Of a stretch of 64,000 bases of DNA, positions 18,117-27,724 are shown piece after piece. The notes under the pieces were generated by a model. That model saw only the letters and a list, made by a program, of their open reading frames with translations. It did no database searches and had not been told where the DNA came from. The stretch comes from Woeseiaceae bacterium (GTDB lineage Bacteria; Pseudomonadota; Gammaproteobacteria; Steroidobacterales; Woeseiaceae): assembly GCA_028277185.1 (NCBI GenBank), contig JANQGQ010000012.1, positions 124,001 through 188,000 on the forward strand, in the 5' to 3' direction. A program made the position numbers and the translations under genes. Position 1 is the stretch's first letter. Every line of letters begins with the position of its first letter.

Positions 18117-19315
18117 TCCGGATCGGCTTTGAGCTGCACGAGCCGCGGTACCGGGGCTTCGGCCACCATGCCGAGACCGTCGCGAAAGGCCTGAGCGGCA
18201 GCGTCATCCTCGCCGAGCTGGTTCAGGAGATGGCCGTATTCCTGGTACGCCTCGGGCGACGGCCGCAAACCGATCACGGTTTCGAGGTAGCTGCGCGCTT
18301 TGCCCCACAGCTCGTTGCGCAGACATAGCCGGGCCGTCGCGAGCAGAAGGTCCGGGTCGTCCGCGTGTCGGTCCAGCCATGCCTCGGCGCGGCTGAGCTG
18401 CTTCGACGTATCGGCCGTCTCGATCAGTCCGTACAGGCGAACCAGCGGGCCTCGCCAGTCCGACTTGAGGCGGCCAGCCAGTTCCTTCTCGGCGCGATCG
18501 GGCAGGCCGACGCGCATGAGCGCCTCGAAATAGGCGACGAGGACCTCGCTGTGGGATTTGACGCGTTTGGGCACCGTCCGCCATGCGGAGTCGATCGCCG
18601 CGCCGTCGGCGGCCGCGTTCAGAACTTCGCGATGTACCCGGACCGCCCATTTGTCGAGCGTATCGCTGGTGACCCGTCCCTGCTTCTCGATGCGGGGCAG
18701 AAGATCGGCAAGCATGGCCCAGTCCTCGAGCCGGTAGTAGAGGCGTCCCAGCAATGCCAGCGCATAGCTGTGCTCGCGCGAGTTCTCTTCCAGCCGCCTG
18801 AGCGTCGCCAGCGCCTGCTCGTGCTGGCCGCGGTCGAGCTGCAGCTCGGCCTGGGTCAGCAGCACGGCGTTTGCGGCTTCCGGGGTTTTCTCGTAGGCCA
18901 GCTTGAGCCATTCGTCGCGGCGCTCGTCCTGTCCTTGCAGGTGCGCGGCGCGGGCCGCCTGCAGGTAGTTCAACAGGGGTGCGCCGCTCGAGCCTGCCGC
19001 CCGGGCGAGAAGCTTCTCGCCCTTTGCGTAGTTGCCTTCGGCAACCTCGATCATGCCCAGCGTAAGTTTCTGCCCGGCGCGGCCGGCGCGATAGCGGCCG
19101 GCGGCTTCGCCGATTCGCCATGGCGCTGCGAGGAGCTTCATGGCGATCAGGATGGTGAGTACGAAGAGCCCAATCCCGATCAGCAGCATCAGTACGTTGG
19201 TCTCGATCAGGTAACCGCGAATCGAAATCGCGACGTAGCCGAGATCCGCAAACAGCGCCTGCGCGACGAATGCGGAAACCAGAACCGCGAGAATGACGAT
19301 GATGCCGGTCTTCAA
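18113..19315 (-). CDS. hemY: HemY, membrane TPR protein of the heme cluster
   Basis: 400 residues. Two N-terminal membrane helices ('GIIVILAVLVSAFVAQALFA' and 'VLMLLIGIGLFVLTILIAMKL') are followed by 'APWRIGEAAGRYRAGRAGQKLTLGMIEVAEGNYAKGEKLL', the conserved HemY N-terminal block in two parts, and then TPR-type helical repeats up to the end. HemY is coded with hemCDX and is thought to help late porphyrin or heme steps, but its biochemical role is not established. This is not the oxygen-dependent protoporphyrinogen oxidase also called HemY. The start is TTG, 4 bp after the hemX stop. It overlaps the SDR gene by 4 bp. Confidence 0.92.
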   Translation of the reverse strand: MKTGIIVILAVLVSAFVAQALFADLGYVAISIRGYLIETNVLMLLIGIGLFVLTILIAMKLLAAPWRIGEAAGRYRAGRAGQKLTLGMIEVAEGNYAKGEKLLARAAGSSGAPLLNYLQAARAAHLQGQDERRDEWLKLAYEKTPEAANAVLLTQAELQLDRGQHEQALATLRRLEENSREHSYALALLGRLYYRLEDWAMLADLLPRIEKQGRVTSDTLDKWAVRVHREVLNAAADGAAIDSAWRTVPKRVKSHSEVLVAYFEALMRVGLPDRAEKELAGRLKSDWRGPLVRLYGLIETADTSKQLSRAEAWLDRHADDPDLLLATARLCLRNELWGKARSYLETVIGLRPSPEAYQEYGHLLNQLGEDDAAAQAFRDGLGMVAEAPVPRLVQLKADPE

Positions 19316-19319
19316 TGTC

Positions 19320-20525
19320 TCACTCGCTCAACGAGCGGTATTGGCGCAGCAGACGCAGCGACTCCGAAATATCGGGCGTCTCGCCCGTCACGCTGTTCCC
19401 GCGCACCTCGGACAGGGTGGTGCCGGCGCTCTGGACCTGCAGGCTGTCGCCGTCAAAGTACTGCTCGAGCCATTCGGCGGCGTCGTCGAGGCTTTGCTCG
19501 AACAAAGCCTGTTCACCCTTCAACAGAGCCAGCCGTGCCGCCTGAAGCTGCAGCGAGAGATTCGCGCGGATCAGCGGCTCGGTGCCGGGCACGAGCAACG
19601 GTGCGTCGTCCTCGCCTGGCGGCGTGATTCTGACCGCGCCGCCCACGGCCTCCTTGACCGCGTTCCAGGTCCGCCCCGCAACGCCGGGTTCGTCGGCGGC
19701 CTCGGCCGCCGCGCTGCCTTCCATCAGGTTGCCGTCCACGGCTTTGAGCGGCAGCGAGTCGACGAGCCGGGCGAGGCTAGACAGCAGCATCGCGTTGCCC
19801 TCGACGTCCGGCGCGGCGGCCAGATCGAGTGCGGTGATCTCGTCGGTGATCGCCTGGCGCACGTTGTCGAGCGCCGGGTTGCCGATCGCGGTCAGCCGGT
19901 CGTTCGCCATTCCGAGAGCGACGCCGGCAAGCGCCCGGTCGCCGGCCAGATTGAGCAGCGAATTCGCAATCCGCAGGTAGTGCTCCGCCTCCGCAAGCAG
20001 CAAGGTATCGCGCGCTCCGGCTTCGATGCCCTGGATGGCCGCGACGGCGCTTTCGAGGTTGCCGACGCGCGGCGGCACGGACTCGAGTCCGTCGATGCGC
20101 TGGCTCAGTGCGTCGACTTCGCCTCCGAGCGACCGCTCGAGCTGCCGGCGCGCGTCCCCGGCCGCGCTGTCGGACTCCGCCAGCGCTTCGAGGCGTCCTT
20201 CCAGGTTGCCGATGGACGTCTCGAGTGCGGCGACGCTGTCGCCGACGGCCCGGATATCGGCCGGCGCGGCGAAATCCAGCTCCGGCAGCGTCTCGCGGCT
20301 GAGAAACAGCCAGACGACGCCGAGCAGCGCGAGGACGCCCGCGGCCAGGCCGACGAGTCCGGGGAGGCCGCTGCGGCCGCCTGGTCGTGCCTCCGTATCG
20401 CTCGATGCGTCCGCGTTTTCAGGCGTCTCGTCGGCAGGCGTCCCGGCGGGCGGATCGGTCACGGCAGCGGCCTCGGCCTCGGAACTCTCCGGGTCGGTAT
20501 CGGGTTTGTCGTCTGCGTTACTCAT
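19320..20525 (-). CDS. hemX: HemX-like membrane protein (uroporphyrinogen-III methyltransferase homologue in name only)
   Basis: 401 residues. An acidic, low-complexity N-terminal cytoplasmic segment (residues 1-50), then one membrane helix ('LVGLAAGVLALLGVVWLFL') and a long helical periplasmic region with coiled-coil character ('VAALETSIGNLEGRLEAL') and 'AEHYLRIANSLLNLAGDRAL', which matches HemX proteins. HemX is often annotated as a C-methyltransferase but lacks the SAM-dependent methylase fold; its role in tetrapyrrole synthesis is unproven. The ATG at 20525 overlaps the hemD stop (ATGA). An open frame extending further upstream is a shadow of hemD. Confidence 0.9.
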   Translation of the reverse strand: MSNADDKPDTDPESSEAEAAAVTDPPAGTPADETPENADASSDTEARPGGRSGLPGLVGLAAGVLALLGVVWLFLSRETLPELDFAAPADIRAVGDSVAALETSIGNLEGRLEALAESDSAAGDARRQLERSLGGEVDALSQRIDGLESVPPRVGNLESAVAAIQGIEAGARDTLLLAEAEHYLRIANSLLNLAGDRALAGVALGMANDRLTAIGNPALDNVRQAITDEITALDLAAAPDVEGNAMLLSSLARLVDSLPLKAVDGNLMEGSAAAEAADEPGVAGRTWNAVKEAVGGAVRITPPGEDDAPLLVPGTEPLIRANLSLQLQAARLALLKGEQALFEQSLDDAAEWLEQYFDGDSLQVQSAGTTLSEVRGNSVTGETPDISESLRLLRQYRSLSE

Positions 20526-21298
20526 CGTGGCGGGTCGGGCTTGAAATCGCGGGGCGGCTCGAGGCTTTCGACGACGGCTTCGACGATCGAAGCCGGATCC
20601 GGCCCGGCGGCAAGCGTCACGTCGGCGCCCGGATAGCGCTCCTCGATCTCTTTTAGCACACGTCCGGCGGGCGTCACCAGCCGCGTCTCGTTGAGGTCCG
20701 CCAGACAGTCGGGCGGCATGAGCTGAATCAGGTTGGTCAGGGATTCGACGCTCATGACCACGATCACGTCGATTCCGCCAGCCTTCCACTGTGTCTCGAA
20801 GCGGTCGAGTTCGGCAGCCGGGTAGTCCGGCAGCCGCCGGTCGTAAACGCCGAGGTACTGAACGACGGCGCCGCGGCTCGTAAGCGTTTCGGCGAGAAGC
20901 TCGCGGCCGCGACTGCCGCGGACGATGCGGACGATCTTACCGGATACGCTGTGGAGCGCCGGCAGAGACAGAAGGTCTTCGCTCGAGTAGCCCGATTCGG
21001 CCCGCACGTCGACCTGGCGGCCGCTTGCCTCGATGGCTGCTGCCGTCGCCGGCCCGATGGCGGCAATTTTGCCGCCTGCGTGAGCGATCCCGAACTCGAC
21101 GGCATTGGCGCTTACGAATATCGACAGGTCGGGTGGATCGAGTCGGGCGGCCTCGGTCGCGATGACCGAACCTGCGCGTGGAACGATTTCTATCACGGGC
21201 AGGCTGACAATCGTTGCACCCGCGTCGACGAGTTCGGAGACCAGCGGTTCCTGCTGGCCGATGGGGCGGGTTACGAGAACCCCCTGACCGTCGAGCAT
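20522..21298 (-). CDS. hemD: Uroporphyrinogen-III synthase
   Basis: 258 residues. HemD closes hydroxymethylbilane to uroporphyrinogen III with inversion of ring D. This family is poorly conserved, but the order of motifs fits: 'GVLVTRPIGQQEPLVSEL' at the start, 'DLSIFVSANAVEFGI' (F.S.naV pattern), 'IAAIGPATAAAIEASGRQVD', 'YSSEDLLSLPAL', 'RIVRGSRGRELLAETLTSRG' and 'VIVVMSVESLTNLIQLMPP'. It lies 5 bp downstream of hemC and overlaps hemX, within the conserved algZ-algR-hemC-hemD-hemX-hemY order. Confidence 0.93.
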   Translation of the reverse strand: MLDGQGVLVTRPIGQQEPLVSELVDAGATIVSLPVIEIVPRAGSVIATEAARLDPPDLSIFVSANAVEFGIAHAGGKIAAIGPATAAAIEASGRQVDVRAESGYSSEDLLSLPALHSVSGKIVRIVRGSRGRELLAETLTSRGAVVQYLGVYDRRLPDYPAAELDRFETQWKAGGIDVIVVMSVESLTNLIQLMPPDCLADLNETRLVTPAGRVLKEIEERYPGADVTLAAGPDPASIVEAVVESLEPPRDFKPDPPR

Positions 21299-21303
21299 CG
21301 GGC

Positions 21304-22227
21304 CTACTCCGTCATCGCCCTGGCGCGTTCGAGCAGCTCGTCGACGCCTTGCTCGCGAAGCTGCCCGGCGACGGCGCCGCCGATCGTGCTCGCGTCTTCG
21401 GCTGCGCCGCTGGCCGACGCCTTAAGGTGCCGGCTGCCGTCCGGCAGCGCGGCGAGACCGGTGAGCGTGAGCTGGCCGCCTTCGATGACCGCATGTGCGG
21501 CAACCGGCGACTGACAGCTTGCGTTGAGATAGCGCGCAACTTCGCGCTCGGCGCTGGTCGTCCGAACCGTGTCGGTGTGGTTGAGCTGTGCGAGCACGGC
21601 CTTCAACTCGATGTCGCTGTCGAGGCACTCGATGCCGATAACGCCTTGCGAAGCGGCGGGCAGCATCTGGTCGGGGCCGAAGGTCGCCGAGATGCGCTCC
21701 GCCATCCCGAGGCGCTCGAGACCCGCGGCGGCGAGAATGATGGCGTCGAAATCGCCGGCGTCGAGCTTGGCCAGCCGGGTGTTCACGTTGCCGCGCAGCG
21801 GGCGGATTTCGAGATCGTCGCGCAGCATGCGCAGCTGCGCCTGCCGCCGGAGACTGGAGCTTCCGAGAATGGCGCCCGACGGCAGGTCGGCGAAAGGCAC
21901 GCCGTCGCTCACCAGGGCGTCCCTATCGTTCGCCCGTTCGAGAATGGCGGCAATCGTGAATCCCTCGGGCATGTCCGCGGGCACGTCCTTCATCGAGTGC
22001 ACCGCGAGATCGGCGCGCCCGTCCTGCATCGCTATCTCGAGTTCCTTGATGAACAGGCCTTTGCCGCCGATCTTTTGCAGACTCCGGTCGAGTATCTCGT
22101 CACCCTTGGTCGACAGCCTGACCAGCTCGACGCTCCCGACTTCGTCCAGCGCGTTGAGCTTTGCGGCGACGTGTTCCGCCTGCCATATGGCAAGCTGGCT
22201 CTTCCGTGTGGCGATCCGAATATGCAA
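21304..22227 (-). CDS. hemC: Hydroxymethylbilane synthase (porphobilinogen deaminase)
   Basis: 307 residues, usual length. HemC joins four porphobilinogens into hydroxymethylbilane in the cytosol. Motifs are clear: 'IRIATRKSQLAIWQAEHVA', 'LSTKGDEILDRSLQKIGGKG', 'AVHSMKDVPADMPEGF', 'LGSSSLRRQAQLR', 'RGNVNTRLAKLDAGDFDA' and 'LNASCQSPVAAHA', the last containing the cysteine that carries the dipyrromethane cofactor. The start codon is TTG, supported by a GGGAGG ribosome site 8 bp upstream and by the family N-terminus. It follows the algR-like gene by 5 bp, so porphyrin genes are probably co-transcribed with the two-component system. Confidence 0.97.
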   Translation of the reverse strand: MHIRIATRKSQLAIWQAEHVAAKLNALDEVGSVELVRLSTKGDEILDRSLQKIGGKGLFIKELEIAMQDGRADLAVHSMKDVPADMPEGFTIAAILERANDRDALVSDGVPFADLPSGAILGSSSLRRQAQLRMLRDDLEIRPLRGNVNTRLAKLDAGDFDAIILAAAGLERLGMAERISATFGPDQMLPAASQGVIGIECLDSDIELKAVLAQLNHTDTVRTTSAEREVARYLNASCQSPVAAHAVIEGGQLTLTGLAALPDGSRHLKASASGAAEDASTIGGAVAGQLREQGVDELLERARAMTE

Positions 22228-22232
22228 ACGCT

Positions 22233-22982
22233 TCAGCCTCCCTGTAAACGTCGTCTGACGTCCGCAACGTGTCGGCGCGAGATTATCAGCGCTTTACCGC
22301 CGTCTTGCGAGTCCTCGCGCAGAATTACGTATGATTTGCCCTCTTTGTCCCGGTCGACCCGCTCGATCGCGCTGACGGCCACGAGCATGCTCCGGTGAAT
22401 ACGGACGAAGCGATCGGCGAACTCCGACTCGAGCGATTTGAGCGGCTCGTCGATCAGGTCCTCGCCGCCCGCGTGGTGCACGGCGACGTACTTCTGGTCG
22501 GCTTCGAGATAGTGGATGTCCTCGACCGGGATCAGGCGCAGCTTGCCCTGGCGCCGCGCGCACAGATGGGCGCGGCGCGTCGTGAGGCCCTCGATCCGGC
22601 TCAGCTCCCCCAGGGTCGCGCGCGCAAGCCGCGACGCCTGCAGCAGTGCCGCCCTGAGCCGGCTGCGGCGTACCGGCTTCAGGATGTAGCCCACGGCACG
22701 AGCCTCAAAGGCGTCAATTGCATACTCGTCGTACGCCGTCGTGAAGACGACGGCCGGTGCGCGCTCCAGTGCCTGCAGGTGATGTGCCACCTCCAGTCCC
22801 GACAGGCCGGGCATGCGGATGTCGAGCAGCACGATGTCGGGCTTCAGACTAACGGCAAGCTGCAGCGCCTCGTCGCCGTTGCCCGCCTCGCCGACACAGT
22901 CGTAGCTGTCCGATTCGCTGAGAATCTGCCGCAGACGCTCCCGCGCCGGCGCCTCGTCGTCGACGACCAATACGCGCATCAT
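22233..22982 (-). CDS. algR: LytTR response regulator, AlgR-like
   Basis: 249 residues. N-terminal receiver domain with the phospho-acceptor aspartate in 'DIVLLDIRMPGLSGLEV' and acidic pair in 'LVVDDEAPARERL'; C-terminal LytTR DNA-binding domain ('IHYLEADQKYVAVHHAGGEDLIDEPLKSLE', in two parts, then 'FVRIHRSMLVAVSAIERVDR'). In Pseudomonas AlgR controls alginate, twitching motility and other virulence functions; here the target genes are unknown. It overlaps the kinase gene by 4 bp and precedes hemC, in the same order as Pseudomonas. I use the symbol on the basis of gene order plus domain set. Confidence 0.88.
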   Translation of the reverse strand: MMRVLVVDDEAPARERLRQILSESDSYDCVGEAGNGDEALQLAVSLKPDIVLLDIRMPGLSGLEVAHHLQALERAPAVVFTTAYDEYAIDAFEARAVGYILKPVRRSRLRAALLQASRLARATLGELSRIEGLTTRRAHLCARRQGKLRLIPVEDIHYLEADQKYVAVHHAGGEDLIDEPLKSLESEFADRFVRIHRSMLVAVSAIERVDRDKEGKSYVILREDSQDGGKALIISRRHVADVRRRLQGG

Positions 22983-24037
22983 GCGGCGGTACCCACCGGG
23001 AACGACAGGCTTACGGTATAGCGCTCCGGCTGGTCGTCGACCGTGACCGATGCGCGGTTTCCGTAGGCCAGCTCGAATCGCTGCCGGACGTTGGACAGCG
23101 CCATCTGGTTGCCGTCGCGCCGTTTCGGAGCGCCCGGCGCTACCGGGTTACTGACGACGATGTTCAGCGCGTCGCCGTCGCGGCGCCCGGACACCTCTAC
23201 CACGCCACCGCCCTCGAGCCGCTCGATGCCGTGGTAGATCGCGTTCTCTATCAGCGGCTGCAGCGTCAGGCTTGGGATCGTCGAGCGCATGGGCAGCTCG
23301 TCGATCTCCCAGCGGATGTCGAGCCGCTCGCCTAGCCTGAGTTTTTCGATGCGCTGATAGATCGCCGCGATCTCGAACTCTTCCTTGAGCGATGAGAGGT
23401 CTTTGTTGGTGGTGAGCGACGCGCGCAGCAAGTCGGAGAGGTCCTCCACGGCTTCCTCGGCCTGACGCGGATCGCTGCGTGTCAGCGAGGCAATCGTATT
23501 CATGCTGTTGAACAGGAAGTGCGGCCGTATGAGGGCCTGCAGAGCACTGATTCTCGCCTGAGCTTCGAGCACTATGCTGCGTCGCCACTCGCTTGCGACG
23601 TACAGGTAGCGCATCAGGAGCGCGAGCACGATCGCGGCGATCCCGAGATTGCGCAGAAGGAAGATCGCGTGGCTGTCTTCGATGATGACCGACTGGCCGA
23701 AGATGCGCGTCAGCTGAAACGCCGCTTCGGCCAGCGCTGCGGTCATTGCCAGCAGAATCGCGTAGCACAAAACGAAGGCGCGGGTAGGACCGGAGGCTTC
23801 GAGCCGGGTGCGGAGCTGACACAGGACGGCGCAGCCGAGGAGCGCCGTCCAGATGACGAACAGCGAGGTCTTGGACAGTTCGATCAGGAAGCTCGCGCCC
23901 GGCGTCCAGGCGGCGATCGTGAGTATGAAGGCGACGAGTTCCGCGACGACGAGTGCGACGAAGACGGTCGTTGTGGCGCAGAAATCCGGCAGATACGCCT
24001 GACCCGTCGCGGAGTCGGTTTCGAGGCTATTGCTCAA
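22979..24037 (-). CDS. algZ: LytS/AlgZ-type sensor histidine kinase
   Basis: 352 residues. The N-terminal half has about four membrane helices (residues 25-170) with no periplasmic sensor domain. The His_kinase domain contains the phospho-acceptor histidine in 'IRPHFLFNSMNTIASL', and the C-terminal ATPase domain has 'LTLQPLIENAIYHGIERL' (N box). The region where G boxes are expected reads 'GNQMALSNVRQRFELAYG', so glycine-rich motifs are weak, as reported for the Pseudomonas FimS/AlgZ protein. It overlaps its response regulator by 4 bp and forms the promoter-proximal gene of the alg-hem run. Confidence 0.88.
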   Translation of the reverse strand: MSNSLETDSATGQAYLPDFCATTTVFVALVVAELVAFILTIAAWTPGASFLIELSKTSLFVIWTALLGCAVLCQLRTRLEASGPTRAFVLCYAILLAMTAALAEAAFQLTRIFGQSVIIEDSHAIFLLRNLGIAAIVLALLMRYLYVASEWRRSIVLEAQARISALQALIRPHFLFNSMNTIASLTRSDPRQAEEAVEDLSDLLRASLTTNKDLSSLKEEFEIAAIYQRIEKLRLGERLDIRWEIDELPMRSTIPSLTLQPLIENAIYHGIERLEGGGVVEVSGRRDGDALNIVVSNPVAPGAPKRRDGNQMALSNVRQRFELAYGNRASVTVDDQPERYTVSLSFPVGTAA

Positions 24038-24108
24038 GCTGGCTCACGGTACCCCCAACCGGTAAGCATTCTAGCGCAAACGGCGCGCCGGATAGCTGCA
24101 GAGGCTCT

Positions 24109-24573
24109 CTAGCCGCAGTACTCGTCGATCAGATCGCGAACCTGCTGCATCGCTTCCTCGCGCGCGTCGTCGTCGAGGTAATCGCGCTCGCCGTTTTCGT
24201 CCTCGCGATAGAGCCGGCGGGATTCCGTGTAGGTTTGGAGACGCGTACGGTTCTCCTGGCATTTCGCGGCGCGCCCGGCGGCAGCGGCTTGCTCTTCCGC
24301 TTCGGCCTGGGCCTCCTGCTCCCGCGCGGCGCGGGCTTCCTCGCGCGTCGCGTCGCGCTCCTGCCGCGCTTCGATGCGCGCCTGAACGGCCGCGGGATCG
24401 GTGCCGCGCGAGACGATCGCGAGACGCTCCTCGGTGGGGTCGCCCGTGGGCCGGTCGCCGTAATGCACGTTGCCGTCGGCGTCGGTGTACTTATAGATCT
24501 CGCCGGATACGGCCGCCCCGGCACACAGCAGCGCGCCGGCGATGAGTGTGGCTGTCAGAAGAGAAGTCCGCAT
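24109..24573 (-). CDS. DUF4124 domain secreted protein
   Basis: 154 residues with a signal peptide ('LLTATLIAGALLCAGAAVSG'). Immediately after cleavage comes the DUF4124 motif 'EIYKYTDADGNVHYGDRPTG', a small strand-rich domain common in gammaproteobacterial periplasmic proteins of unknown function. The middle (residues 60-105) is a highly charged Ala/Glu/Arg helix, probably a coiled coil, and the last 50 residues contain two cysteines (KCQENR and the C-terminal EYCG) that may form a disulfide. It lies between the algZ promoter side and the amtB region; it seems to be a single-gene transcript. Confidence 0.85.
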   Translation of the reverse strand: MRTSLLTATLIAGALLCAGAAVSGEIYKYTDADGNVHYGDRPTGDPTEERLAIVSRGTDPAAVQARIEARQERDATREEARAAREQEAQAEAEEQAAAAGRAAKCQENRTRLQTYTESRRLYREDENGERDYLDDDAREEAMQQVRDLIDEYCG

Positions 24574-24717
24574 ACCGTTGACCTTAGTCCGTCCGGTGTA
24601 TCCAGGTACCCCGCGTTTCGCGGGGCTTCGGCCAAATTACACCATCCCGGGGGCTGCCGGTACGTGACGCTCGTCACGCCTGTCCCCGCGACGCCGGCCG
24701 GTGCCGCCGGGAAACGG

Positions 24718-24742
24718 AAAAAGCGGACGCCAGGGCCCGCTT
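24718..24742 (-). terminator. Rho-independent terminator candidate downstream of amtB
   Basis: Read on the minus strand, AAGCGG and CCGCTT form a 6-bp stem with a 10-nt loop, and the stem runs into TTTTT (two T from the stem, three beyond). It lies about 120 bp past the amtB stop. On the plus strand the tail is CTTTG, so it could also work weakly in the other direction. Confidence 0.5.
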
Positions 24743-24794
24743 CTTTGTTGATTTGCAGGGAAAAAGCGCCGGATTCAGGCCCCGGCCGCGATGC

Positions 24795-24842
24795 GGAACG
24801 CCGGCGGCTTATGGCAAGTTCGATTGCCGCCGCCGGCGTTCC
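24795..24842. repeat. Long two-part inverted repeat just past amtB
   Basis: GGAACGCCGGCGGC (24795-24808) is matched exactly by GCCGCCGGCGTTCC (24829-24842). Inside it, GGCAA (24813-24817) pairs with TTGCC (24824-24828), giving a 19-bp hairpin with one small bulge and a 6-nt loop. It starts 19 bp beyond the amtB stop codon. There is no T run, so it looks like an mRNA 3'-end stabiliser or attenuator preceding the T-tailed hairpin at 24718-24742. Confidence 0.6.
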
Positions 24843-24860
24843 GGGCGTAGGTCTGTCGGC

Positions 24861-26141
24861 TTATTCCGACGCTTTCGTGAACTCCGGATACGCCTCGAGG
24901 CCGCACTCTCCTATGTCCACGCCTTCGTATTCCTCTTCCTCCGAAACGCGGATGCCCACCGTCGCCTTGAGTACGAACCAGACGATGAAGCTCGCGATGA
25001 AGACCCAGGCGAAGATCGACAGCACGCCGATGAGCTGCCAGAGGAGGGTCGTGTCTTCGGCTTCGTTCGTAAACACGACCGCCAGCACGCCCCAGATGCC
25101 GACGACGCCGTGCACGGAGATCGCGCCGACCGGATCGTCGATCCTGAGCTTGTCGAGGAAAACGATCGACGCCACGACGAGGAGACCGCCGATGGCACCT
25201 ATCGTGGTTGCCGCGATCGGCGCCGGCGACAGCGGGTCGGCGGTGATGGCGACGAGGCCTGCGAGTGCGCCGTTGAGCGCCATCGTCAGGTCGGCCTTGC
25301 CGAACCACAGGCGCGACAGCAGCAGTGCAAACACGAGACCGCCGGCAGCCGCCATGTTGGTGTTGACGAACACGAGCGCAACGGCATTGGCCTCGCCGAC
25401 GTCGGAGACCTTGAGTTCCGAGCCGCCGTTGAAACCGAACCAGCCGAGCCACAGGATCAGCGTGCCGAGCGTGGCCAGCGGCAGGTTGCAGCCCGGTATC
25501 GCATTGACCTGGCCGTTCGGGCCGTACTTGCCCTTGCGTGGGCCTAAGAGAATGACCCCGGCCAGTGCGGCAGCCGCGCCGCACAGATGGACCGTGCCTG
25601 ACCCCGCGAAGTCGAAGTAACCGTTGGAGCTCAAAAACCCGCCGCCCCAGTTCCAGAAACCCTGCAGCGGGTAGATGAAGGCGGTAAGCACGACCGCGAA
25701 CATGAAGAAGGACCAGAGCTTCATGCGTTCCGCGACGGCGCCCGAGACGATCGACATGGCCGTTGCGACGAACACGACCTGGAAGAAGAAGTCCGAGAGG
25801 CCGGAATAATAAGTGTCACCGCCGCTCGCGATCACGTCTTCCGCCGAATTGTCGGCGCTGCCCAACATGCCGTTGCCGAGCTGGAAGAAGAGGTTGCTGG
25901 CCTCCGCCGGGTACATGATCGTGTAGCCCATGAGCATGTACATGATGCAGGCGATCGAGTAGAGGCCGACGTTCTTGGTCAGAATCTCGGCCGTGTTCTT
26001 GGCCCGGACGAGGCCCGATTCGAGCATCGTGAAGCCGGCGGCCATCCACATGACCAGGGCCCCCATGACCAGAAAGTAAAAGGTGTCCAGGGCGTAGGCC
26101 AGCTCCGTTACCTGCCCCGCTAGTGCTGCTGTGTCTTCCAC
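24861..26141 (-). CDS. amtB: Ammonium transporter
   Basis: 426 residues with eleven hydrophobic helices. Amt proteins conduct ammonium across the inner membrane. Family stretches are clear: 'MWMAAGFTMLESGLVRAKNT', 'WGGGFLSSNGYFDFAGSGTVH', 'GWFGFNGGSEL' and 'GVVGIWGVLAVVF'. The 'FAGSGTVHLCGA' and 'ISVHGVVG' segments carry the two pore histidines. The start is GTG, chosen because GGAGGAT lies 6 bp upstream. There is no cleavable signal peptide, unlike E. coli AmtB. It is the downstream gene of the glnK-amtB pair, 29 bp after glnK, so the PII protein probably gates it when nitrogen is plentiful. Confidence 0.96.
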   Translation of the reverse strand: MEDTAALAGQVTELAYALDTFYFLVMGALVMWMAAGFTMLESGLVRAKNTAEILTKNVGLYSIACIMYMLMGYTIMYPAEASNLFFQLGNGMLGSADNSAEDVIASGGDTYYSGLSDFFFQVVFVATAMSIVSGAVAERMKLWSFFMFAVVLTAFIYPLQGFWNWGGGFLSSNGYFDFAGSGTVHLCGAAAALAGVILLGPRKGKYGPNGQVNAIPGCNLPLATLGTLILWLGWFGFNGGSELKVSDVGEANAVALVFVNTNMAAAGGLVFALLLSRLWFGKADLTMALNGALAGLVAITADPLSPAPIAATTIGAIGGLLVVASIVFLDKLRIDDPVGAISVHGVVGIWGVLAVVFTNEAEDTTLLWQLIGVLSIFAWVFIASFIVWFVLKATVGIRVSEEEEYEGVDIGECGLEAYPEFTKASE

Positions 26142-26170
26142 GAGAAGATCCTCCGCGTGTTCTTGTAGTC

Positions 26171-27215
<1,045 letters not shown>

Positions 27216-27449
27216 GATGTTTTTGCTCCGTTGCCTGTAGTCTTCCCCCTACGGCCCTCCTTAAGAGCAGCAATCGTGCCAGCCTGGTAAATCGCACTGA
27301 AAACAAGCCGGTAACATTTGTATCTATTCTGCGCCGCACCGGATCGGTGCAGGTATCAGGCGGGTTGCACCGTCGCCGGGCGCCTTTTTTGGGGCAACGC
27401 ACCGGAATGGTGTCTGGCGTTTTGCCGGCGGCTTCGGTATCAAGGCGCT

Positions 27450-27683
27450 ATGGAAAAGACGTCAATTGACAGCCTCGCAGCGACGCTGATCGAGGCCCTG
27501 CCCCGCGAGCTCGGCAGCCTCAAGGCAGACGCTGAGAGCAATCTGCGGGCAGCGCTCGCCGGCGGCCTGAAGCGGCTGGATCTCGTCACGCGCGAGGAGT
27601 TCGAGGTGCAGCAGGCAGTACTGGCACGCACCCGGGAGAAGCTCGAGTCGCTGGAGGCGCGACTCAAAGAACTCGACGGCTGA
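27450..27683 (+). CDS. ubiK: Ubiquinone biosynthesis accessory factor UbiK (BMFP domain)
   Basis: 77 residues. A small helical protein that pairs with UbiJ in aerobic ubiquinone synthesis; also known as YqiC. 'LAATLIEALPRELGSLKADAE' is followed by 'LKRLDLVTREEFEVQQAVLA' and a coiled-coil end ('LARTREKLESLEARLKELDG'), which is the standard BMFP layout. ATG at 27450 is chosen from family length; a longer frame upstream begins in GC-poor non-coding sequence. It lies 41 bp before comM on the same strand. Confidence 0.92.
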   Translation: MEKTSIDSLAATLIEALPRELGSLKADAESNLRAALAGGLKRLDLVTREEFEVQQAVLARTREKLESLEARLKELDG

Positions 27684-27724
27684 CGCCGGCCGCCGAGCGT
27701 CGTATCGGGCCACGGAGGGCCGCG

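Noticed and set aside
24609..24625. CCCCGCG-TTT-CGCGGGG hairpin as terminator
   Set aside because: Perfect stem but no T tract on either strand, and no gene ending beside it in a suitable orientation.
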